Of a stretch of 6,480 nt of DNA, positions 1 to 4,735 are shown in pieces. This DNA comes from Anaerolineales bacterium Chloro_02 (GTDB taxonomy: Bacteria; Chloroflexota; Anaerolineae; Anaerolineales; Anaerolineaceae). Made by a program: the position numbers and the translations under genes. The number at the start of each line of letters is the position of its first letter. Within the stretch, counting starts at the first letter, position 1. The notes beneath the pieces were generated by a model that was given only the letters and a program-made list of their open reading frames with translations, had not been told where the DNA came from and did not search any database. The stretch spans positions 1 to 6,480 of the forward strand of contig LUZV01000008.1 of NCBI GenBank assembly GCA_001603765.1, given 5' to 3'.

Positions 1-630
1 GTAGAAGATCGCCCAAGGCGTGATGGTTGTTCCGATTACTGCCAGGATGGAAATGATAAAGTCCTGTGTGAGTTGCAGCTGAGGTACAAAAGTCCGATGA
101 AGGATTTCTCCCCAATCCGGTTTGATGATGAAAACAGCAGCGACATAACTAAGTGCCGCCAGGCTCAGACCGATTAAGAACTTCTCGATAATTCTATAAT
201 CCCCGCGCAGGATCAGCAGACCCATGACGGCAGCCATCAGCGGTACTGAGATATATCTACTGATACCAAAAAGCTCACCAGCGGCGGCAACACCGGCGAA
301 TTCCGCCACTGTTGTGCCAAGGTTGGCGATCAGCAGACAAAACATCGCGAAGGTTGTAATTTTTACGCCGAACTTCTCGCGAATCAGGTCAGCCGTTCCT
401 TTGCCGGTTACAGCTCCCATTCTGGCAGCCATCTCAAGCACCACCACCTCCCCCACGGTGATGACCAAAATCAGCCAAAGGAAGTTATAACCATACTTAG
501 AGCCAACCATCGAATAGGTCGCGATGCCGGGCGCGTCGTTGTCAGCAGACGCCGTGATCAGCCCAGGTCCGAGGATGCTCAGAATTAACAATACTTTGGT
601 CAGCCAGACTGGCAATTTTTTCTTTTTCAA
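1..630 (-). CDS. Nramp-related (SLC11-like) divalent metal transporter, C-terminus beyond the window
   Basis: The first 210 codons of a membrane transporter are visible; the C-terminal part lies beyond base 1. The N-terminus reads as Nramp: a short lysine-rich tail, then TM1 with GPGLITASADNDAPGIAT (residues 21-38), TM2 with VGEVVVLEMAARMGAVTGKG, and TM6 with VIGTTITPWAIFY at the visible end. Canonical Nramps import Mn2+ or Fe2+ with H+, using the Asp and Asn of a DPGN motif in TM1 and an Ala and Met in TM6. Aligned by eye, the Asp is kept (D32), but the Asn is Gly (G35), the TM6 Ala is Thr (T201), the Met is Thr (T204), and the His after the TM6 proline is Trp (W206). Loss of the Met recalls the NRMT clade of Nramp-related Mg2+ transporters. 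The start is TTG at 630, with GGGAGG six bases upstream; no in-frame ATG precedes TM1. It begins three bases after the MgtE-like stop, so coupled translation is likely. Family is secure; Mg2+ as substrate is inference. Confidence 0.85.
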   Translation of the reverse strand, partial: MKKKKLPVWLTKVLLILSILGPGLITASADNDAPGIATYSMVGSKYGYNFLWLILVITVGEVVVLEMAARMGAVTGKGTADLIREKFGVKITTFAMFCLLIANLGTTVAEFAGVAAAGELFGISRYISVPLMAAVMGLLILRGDYRIIEKFLIGLSLAALSYVAAVFIIKPDWGEILHRTFVPQLQLTQDFIISILAVIGTTITPWAIFY

Positions 631-633
631 TGC

Positions 634-1899
634 TTACCTCCCTGCGATCCGCGGTAATTTTTTCTTCCAGGCAGTCGGAAGAATGGTGTCTATGGCGTCA
701 TCAACGGTTACGATTCCCAACATCGCGTTGGTTTCAGGTTCGATGACCGGCACCGCCATCAGGTTGTATTTCGCTACCAGGTAGGCGGCTTTCTCCTGAG
801 GGGTCAGCGGGTTCACGATCACCGGATCGTCATCAAACCAGATTGAAAGCTCCTGATCCAATGGGGCAGTCACCAGATCGCGCAGGCTGACTACGCCTAA
901 GAGCCTCTCGTTTTTATCGAGCAGATAGACGTAATACATAAATTCATCATCTTTCGCTTCCTCGTTGGTGCGCAGGTGATGCAGCGCTTGCTCTACAGTA
1001 TATTCCGCTGGAACCGAGGCAAATTCGGTGGTCATGATACCTCCGGAGGAATCCTCGGGGTAGCGCAGGAGAGTACGCACATCCTCTTCATCATCGTCCT
1101 CCATCAGTTTCAGGAGCTGTTCACTGACCTGATCGTCAAGATCCGCTAACAGGTCGGCTGCTTCGTCTGGGTCCATTTCTTCCAGGACGTCCGCGGCGCG
1201 TTCAGGTTGGAGGGCGGCGATGACAGCTTGCTGCACCTCGGTTGAGGATTCTTCCAGCGTGTCAGCCAGCTGTTCATCCGTGAAGCCCTGCAGCAGAGCC
1301 TTACTGGTGTGATGATCCAAATCATCCAAAATTGAGGCGATATCCGCTGGTTCCATCTGAACGAGGCGGTCTTGCGAGACCTTCAGACGCAGCGGGTCGT
1401 CATGTTCAATGGACGCGACGTCTTCCCAGGGGATGACGTGGGTTTTCCATTCTTTATTCAGAAGCCGCGCGATAGCCTTCGCTAAGTTCTCGAGCCCGAG
1501 TCTGCGCAGCAAACCCGTTCCGCCAACGTCCACACCAGTTAGATAAAACCGGTTATGCTTGCGGGCTAGCTGAAGGTCGTTCACGCGCACCAGGCGCTTG
1601 CCTTCGGTATCAACGATCTGCTGATCGAGCGCGCGCTTTTTTAGATAGAGCTCGTGCCCTTCTGACTCGAACATATCCAATTGGGAGATGTCCACATTGA
1701 GCGTGATGCTTGGCCAAAGCGTGGCAAGGTCTTGGGCATCCACCAGCTTAACTCCCCCGGTTCCGTTTTTAATCGCGATTGCTGTGATTGGAGGCATGGA
1801 TTGATCTGTGTAATCAACCAACAAGTCTTCCAATTTGCCTACTGGGTGCCCAAAAGCATCCCAAACTTTTTGATTAAGCAGTTTGCTTAAATAGATCAC
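634..1899 (-). CDS. Soluble MgtE-like protein: PRC-barrel segments, MgtE N-domain and CBS pair, no channel
   Basis: This 421-residue cytosolic protein has the regulatory half of the Mg2+ channel MgtE but not its five-helix membrane domain. A PRC-barrel starts at IYLSKLLNQKVWDAFG (about residues 2-65). A second PRC-like segment spans about 90-168 (VDTEGKRLVRVNDL ... HVIPWEDVASIEHD). A MgtE N-domain follows (about 183-285: MEPADIASILDDL, EMDPDEAADLLADL), joined by LLRYPEDSSGGIMTTEF (277-293) to two CBS domains (about 290-410, ending GIVTVDDAID). The protein then stops after a short basic tail. In MgtE the N and CBS domains bind Mg2+ at acidic clusters and close the pore; similar acidic runs occur here (241-256 and 265-278). 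A role in sensing Mg2+ and acting on the adjacent Nramp-related transporter is inference. I chose GTG at 1899, which has GAGGTGG upstream and precedes the PRC-barrel; the frame is open to a TTG at 1941, but that would start inside the structured leader. Confidence 0.85.
   Translation of the reverse strand: MIYLSKLLNQKVWDAFGHPVGKLEDLLVDYTDQSMPPITAIAIKNGTGGVKLVDAQDLATLWPSITLNVDISQLDMFESEGHELYLKKRALDQQIVDTEGKRLVRVNDLQLARKHNRFYLTGVDVGGTGLLRRLGLENLAKAIARLLNKEWKTHVIPWEDVASIEHDDPLRLKVSQDRLVQMEPADIASILDDLDHHTSKALLQGFTDEQLADTLEESSTEVQQAVIAALQPERAADVLEEMDPDEAADLLADLDDQVSEQLLKLMEDDDEEDVRTLLRYPEDSSGGIMTTEFASVPAEYTVEQALHHLRTNEEAKDDEFMYYVYLLDKNERLLGVVSLRDLVTAPLDQELSIWFDDDPVIVNPLTPQEKAAYLVAKYNLMAVPVIEPETNAMLGIVTVDDAIDTILPTAWKKKLPRIAGR
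637..642 (-). promoter_or_regulatory. Ribosome binding site fixing the TTG start of the Nramp-related gene
   Basis: GGGAGG is formed by the last two sense codons of the MgtE-like gene and ends six bases before TTG (630-628). This decides the non-ATG start, since the next in-frame ATG falls after TM1. Because the site sits inside the upstream reading frame, terminating ribosomes should feed the downstream gene. Confidence 0.75.
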
Positions 1900-1938
1900 C
1901 TTCCACCTCACAGTCGTTATTATTTTTTTTGGTGAAAG
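1900..1938 (-). promoter_or_regulatory. Candidate hairpin sequestering the ribosome binding site
   Basis: On the RNA, CTTTCACC (1938-1931) can pair with GGTGGAAG (1907-1900) over eight base pairs with one G-U, around a 23-base A-rich loop. The 3' arm covers most of the Shine-Dalgarno site and ends directly against the GTG start. Separately, ACCTCAC (2004-1998) is a perfect complement of GTGAGGT (1911-1905), giving a second way to mask the site. Both pairings are read from sequence; a regulatory role is inference. Confidence 0.45.
1903..1909 (-). promoter_or_regulatory. Ribosome binding site of the MgtE-like gene
   Basis: GAGGTGG precedes GTG (1899-1897), with GAGG six bases from the start codon. 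It supports the 1899 start over the in-frame GTG at 1911 and TTG at 1941. Its bases also form one arm of the hairpin described at 1900-1938. Confidence 0.65.
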
Positions 1939-2120
1939 CAAAAATTACAAGGGACGGGCTCGCTCACCGGTACCCTTGCCCGCGGCTAAATTACGCGGTG
2001 AGGTACCCCTGAGCAATAAGTCCCTTGATACTTGCAGGGCCAGGTTGGTCGTCTGCGGATGAACTTTCGCTTTCAAGTATCAAATTAGGTTCCATGATAT
2101 GCTCTTAACTCAATGAGCCC

Positions 2121-2151
2121 ATTATAAACCATATGGGGTAAAAAATGCCAA
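2121..2151 (-). promoter_or_regulatory. Sigma70-type promoter for the MgtE-like/Nramp operon
   Basis: A perfect TATAAT (-10) lies at 2126-2121 and TTGGCA (-35) at 2151-2146, one mismatch from TTGACA, with a somewhat long 19-base spacer. A/T-rich tracts upstream (about 2155-2210) could act as an UP element. Transcription would start near 2114. It sits about 140 bases after the glycosyltransferase stop, consistent with an independent transcription unit. Confidence 0.65.
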
Positions 2152-2290
2152 TTTTCGTTTATTACCTGGTTTTTTCGATTTCGAAAACAAGATCTCTTTC
2201 TTTTTGTCGATCAGAATTTTGGCGTTAGACAATCCATTGAAGGATTTTTGCGCGGGGCAATAAAGATCGACGCAGGTATGCAATTCGCGC
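2152..2290 (-). other. Spacer between the glycosyltransferase stop and the promoter, no gene seen
   Basis: No coding signal is apparent here. The only structure noted is a 7-base A/T-rich inverted repeat (2172-2178 with 2181-2187), too weak and lacking a following U-tract to call a terminator. Confidence 0.5.
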
Positions 2291-3874
2291 TTATGGAAGC
2301 TGAAAGATCTGTATGGTTGGGCCAGTTGTATAGCTGGATCGGGTTCTTTTAAAAAGGTTGGATAGGTAGTCGTACAGAACGGTTAGTTGCACAATTGGTT
2401 TAACCGGCTTCTGGGAGGGCGAAAATTCCGCGATTTTCACCGCGCTTGAGCGCAAGTTAGCATAGTAATCATTCTCTGTCTTATAGCGCTCTGGCTCTGC
2501 CTCGAACCTTCCGTACATGTTAGAAGAAAGGATGACATAGCGAATCTGACCAGGATTGGCGAAGTCAAAATCGAAAATCGTTTTTACAGTGCGCGGTTGG
2601 AAAGGCGTGTAACCCTCCGAAACGCTGTTTTCTTCGGTTATTCCGTTTTTAGTAACATATTGGAGCGCCTGGACGCGCGTGTCTACCCATGACATCACAA
2701 TTGAGGTTGTCAGCCCATTTAGCGCATACACGCACAGAAAGCCAACAGAGAAGACGATCATCAGGAATTTGATCGCCCGCCGCGACTTTAGACTTTCCCA
2801 AACTTTAACCATGCCTACCGCAGCCAGAAGCAAAGGGGAAAGCATCATCGGGAGCGACCAGCGTTCCCAGTGAAGCCCGAGCTTGCTCAGCGCCAGCCAA
2901 TAGCCAACCCCGAAATAGAACAAGAGCCATTCTGGTTGTTTGGATAAGATCGAAAAAACAGCACCCACCACTGCGAACAAGGCGAGAATCCAACCACCAG
3001 CCTTGATGAACACACGCGCGTAAAAGAGCATGTTGCCTGCCCAACCGAGCCCATCCGCGCCGAGGTGCGTGGAGCGAGCCTCGTTAATTAGCGAATCGCG
3101 AACAAGCGGCAGGTTCAAAAACAAATGCGGCGCGAAGAGGAACATGCTTAACCCCACAACGGCGAGTGTCAATAAAACGCCGTGCAGGAGACCACGCCAA
3201 TCGAACGGCTTTGCGCGAAATGCGACAATTCCCAGGGAGGCAAAAATGATGCCATAAGACAAAATCCCAGGGTATTTCTCCATGGTATTCAGCGCGGCGC
3301 AGATACATGCCAGGTAAAGCCAAACCTTCTTGTTTTCAGCAAGAAAAAGAAGACAGAACATCAGCACGGCAAAGGAGAAAAAGGTGTTGATGATGTCAGA
3401 CGATAGATAATGAGAATGAATGATGAAGGGAGGGTAAAAACAAGTCAGAAATGCCGCGGGGATCGAAAAATCGATTCCTTTGATGAGTTTACCAATCTTC
3501 CAGGAAATCACAGGGACAAGCGCGCCAATAAAGGCAACTGATAAGCGTGCGTAAAAATAAAAAAACAAGGGATTTTCGTCATAAGCCCAGCCAAAATTCT
3601 TATGGAAAACCAATTTGCTCAACAGATTTAAAACGCCGAAAAGGAGCGTGTAGAGGACCTGATTTGGTTTGTTGTACTTACCTGAATCGAGCGTATGCCT
3701 CCGACTCATCTCTATTAACGGGTTCATAATGTATTGTTCGTCATGATGAGTGAGCAAAGGGAAGCTAAATTTTAAGCCGATGACACGAACAGCCAGAGCG
3801 ATCAGAAAAATCCCAAAAGGAATTAGCCAAATGGCTGATTTTGAGTTAGCTGAGCGCCGCGCTGATTTGTCCAT
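2291..3874 (-). CDS. GT-C fold membrane glycosyltransferase, GT39/ArnT/PMT type
   Basis: This 527-residue integral membrane protein has a basic N-terminus and about ten or more hydrophobic segments over residues 15-390, then a soluble tail of about 135 residues. Hallmarks are the acidic motif HHDE in the first extracytoplasmic loop (residues 43-46, after TM1), which corresponds to the catalytic Asp region of GT39 enzymes; HSHYLSSDI (153-161), like the H-Y-x-x-D pattern before a later helix; and EKYPG (199-203). The tail contains RYVILSSNMYGRF and ends GPTIQIFQL, a style seen in many bacterial GT39-like proteins. Such enzymes move a sugar from a polyprenyl-phosphate carrier to a lipid, glycan or protein on the outer face of the membrane; donor and acceptor cannot be read here. 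ATG at 3874 is preferred over the in-frame TTG at 3880, because the TTG lies directly against a -10 box. The preceding gene ends about 50 bases upstream. Confidence 0.75.
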   Translation of the reverse strand: MDKSARRSANSKSAIWLIPFGIFLIALAVRVIGLKFSFPLLTHHDEQYIMNPLIEMSRRHTLDSGKYNKPNQVLYTLLFGVLNLLSKLVFHKNFGWAYDENPLFFYFYARLSVAFIGALVPVISWKIGKLIKGIDFSIPAAFLTCFYPPFIIHSHYLSSDIINTFFSFAVLMFCLLFLAENKKVWLYLACICAALNTMEKYPGILSYGIIFASLGIVAFRAKPFDWRGLLHGVLLTLAVVGLSMFLFAPHLFLNLPLVRDSLINEARSTHLGADGLGWAGNMLFYARVFIKAGGWILALFAVVGAVFSILSKQPEWLLFYFGVGYWLALSKLGLHWERWSLPMMLSPLLLAAVGMVKVWESLKSRRAIKFLMIVFSVGFLCVYALNGLTTSIVMSWVDTRVQALQYVTKNGITEENSVSEGYTPFQPRTVKTIFDFDFANPGQIRYVILSSNMYGRFEAEPERYKTENDYYANLRSSAVKIAEFSPSQKPVKPIVQLTVLYDYLSNLFKRTRSSYTTGPTIQIFQLP

Positions 3875-3880
3875 ACCCAA

Positions 3881-3886
3881 ATTATA
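3881..3886 (-). promoter_or_regulatory. TATAAT box seven bases before the glycosyltransferase ATG, possible leaderless promoter
   Basis: A perfect -10 hexamer ends at 3881 and the ATG begins at 3874, where transcription would be expected to start. No Shine-Dalgarno sequence lies between them. No convincing -35 is seen; a poor TTAATC sits 19 bases upstream of the -10. Chance occurrence is possible. Confidence 0.35.
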
Positions 3887-3925
3887 ACTGGACGGGCAAT
3901 GATTGGATTAACACGAATGAGGCAT

Positions 3926-4723
3926 CTACCCCAGAGATTTGCTGCCAAACAGGTTGAAAAGCCTGGGCACCTGCTCCTCCAGCGCCCAGGTTTCTGTGCG
4001 CCAGCTAAACCATTCTCCCACGCCGCCATATTCAAACGCCACAATCTCCGGTTCACGCCACGCGCCCGCTCTGATTTGGCGCGCCGCCCACTCTACTGGC
4101 TCCCAATCTTCTGACTGCATCTCAAAATGATCTTCCAAAAATCCGTGGTATCGGCGCAACCCGGTGATGTGCACTTCGCGCAGGCGGTCAAGCGGGAGCT
4201 GTTCAATATAGCGCTGGTAATCCATGTTTAACGTGTTGGCAGTGATGCGCGCATGTGAGATGTCTAATAACAGACCAGTGTCTGTCTCGATAATGGCTTT
4301 GCTGATCAGGTCTGGCTCACTTGGCAGGTATAATTCTGGGCTTGCCAAGTCAAATGGGAGATTCTCAGAGATTATCGGGTATCCCGCGAACCTCCGCTTC
4401 AGGATTTCAAGCTCCTTTATCCAAAGTTTCACCAGCTTTTTTCTGTCAGCCCTGCTGTAAGGTCTGAGCCCAGGCAAGGCTCCCAGGTGGCAGTTGACGT
4501 GCGGCGTGCTTGTCGCTTCGAGCAGGGCGCGCAGCCGATCAAAGTCCAGGGTGTCTAGCTGACCCATCCCAAGGGTGATGTCCAGATGCAGATAAGCAGG
4601 TTTAACTTCCAGGGCTTCCCTCAAGAGCCCCTCCCACTCGGGGCACTTGAAAAGGTCACAGTCAACCTTGCCAGCTTTTACTAACCCGGCGAGTTTCGTT
4701 GAGTAATTGACTGCAAAACGCAT
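3926..4723 (-). CDS. Divergent DUF692/MNIO-family TIM-barrel protein (multinuclear iron-dependent oxygenase-like)
   Basis: This 265-residue protein lacks membrane segments and a signal peptide. Residues in the order and spacing expected of the DUF692 metal site can be seen: H46 (YLHLDI), H79 (VNCHLGA), E120 (ISENLPFD), D154 and H157 with N163 (LLLDISHARITAN), H185 (EVHITG), an acidic-His cluster EDH (197-199) and E231 (VAFEYGG). The pattern LLLDxxHARxxAN followed by YxxxLPLDRxREVHITG is the strongest family sign. Characterised MNIOs (MbnB, TglH, ChrH) use a two- or three-iron centre to oxidise cysteines in peptides, usually with a partner protein. Neither partner nor peptide is visible here, so the substrate is unknown. 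The start is ATG at 4723, six bases after GTGAGG; an in-frame GTG at 4735 overlaps the ABC stop and is less likely. Eight bases separate it from the exporter gene, so one operon is likely. The alternative is a sugar-isomerase-like TIM barrel. Confidence 0.65.
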   Translation of the reverse strand: MRFAVNYSTKLAGLVKAGKVDCDLFKCPEWEGLLREALEVKPAYLHLDITLGMGQLDTLDFDRLRALLEATSTPHVNCHLGALPGLRPYSRADRKKLVKLWIKELEILKRRFAGYPIISENLPFDLASPELYLPSEPDLISKAIIETDTGLLLDISHARITANTLNMDYQRYIEQLPLDRLREVHITGLRRYHGFLEDHFEMQSEDWEPVEWAARQIRAGAWREPEIVAFEYGGVGEWFSWRTETWALEEQVPRLFNLFGSKSLG

Positions 4724-4729
4724 TTTTAA

Positions 4730-4735
4730 CCTCAC
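4730..4735 (-). promoter_or_regulatory. Ribosome binding site of the MNIO-like gene, overlapping the ABC stop codon
   Basis: GTGAGG spans the TGA stop (4734-4732) of the exporter gene and ends six bases before ATG 4723. It selects the ATG over the in-frame GTG at 4735 and suggests translational coupling. Confidence 0.65.

Larger units (their letters stand above)
1900..2114 (-). ncRNA. Structured 5' leader of the MgtE-like/Nramp operon, possible riboswitch
   Basis: The leader is about 215 bases from the predicted transcription start to the GTG codon. Perfect inverted repeats, in RNA order, are TTGATACTTG (2083-2074) with CAAGTATCAA (2034-2025); CAAGGGAC (2027-2020) with GTCCCTTG (1955-1948); GGTACC (2007-2002) with GGTACC (1974-1969); and CCGCG (1998-1994) with CGCGG (1984-1980) around a 9-base loop. 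Alternative partners exist: CAAGGG (1978-1973) can instead take CCCTTG (1953-1948), and CTCACC (2002-1997) can take GGTGAG (1968-1963), in conflict with the GGTACC stem. Competing stems ahead of a ribosome-site hairpin are the usual layout of a cis-regulatory RNA. I do not recognise the class: the conserved M-box, Mn2+ (yybP-ykoY), c-di-AMP and T-box cores are absent. A non-regulatory repeat is the main alternative. Confidence 0.5.

Noticed and set aside
1900..1941. TTG at 1941 as start of the MgtE-like protein
   Set aside because: It adds 14 residues ahead of the PRC-barrel, lacks a good ribosome site and starts within the regulatory hairpin; GTG 1899 has a clear site.
1940..1980. Intrinsic terminator from CAAGGG/CCCTTG followed by TAATTTTT
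   Set aside because: The stem is only six perfect pairs with a large loop and the U-tract is interrupted. It is kept as an alternative pairing in the leader and not called as a terminator.
1946..2027. T-box leader
   Set aside because: GGTACC, CACCGCG and GTCCCTTG recall T-box vocabulary, but the AGGGTGGNACCGCG motif with its UGG is not intact, and the downstream genes are not amino-acid related.
1946..2114. M-box (ykoK) magnesium riboswitch
   Set aside because: The context fits, but the conserved GTTAGGTGAGGCTCC-type core and the GCTAAAGCTCTACG-type 3' segment are absent in the operon direction. A faint GGTGAGG similarity occurs only on the opposite strand.
2172..2187. Terminator after the glycosyltransferase
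   Set aside because: The 7-base inverted repeat is A/T-rich, has a very short loop, and is followed on the RNA by A-rich sequence with no U-tract.
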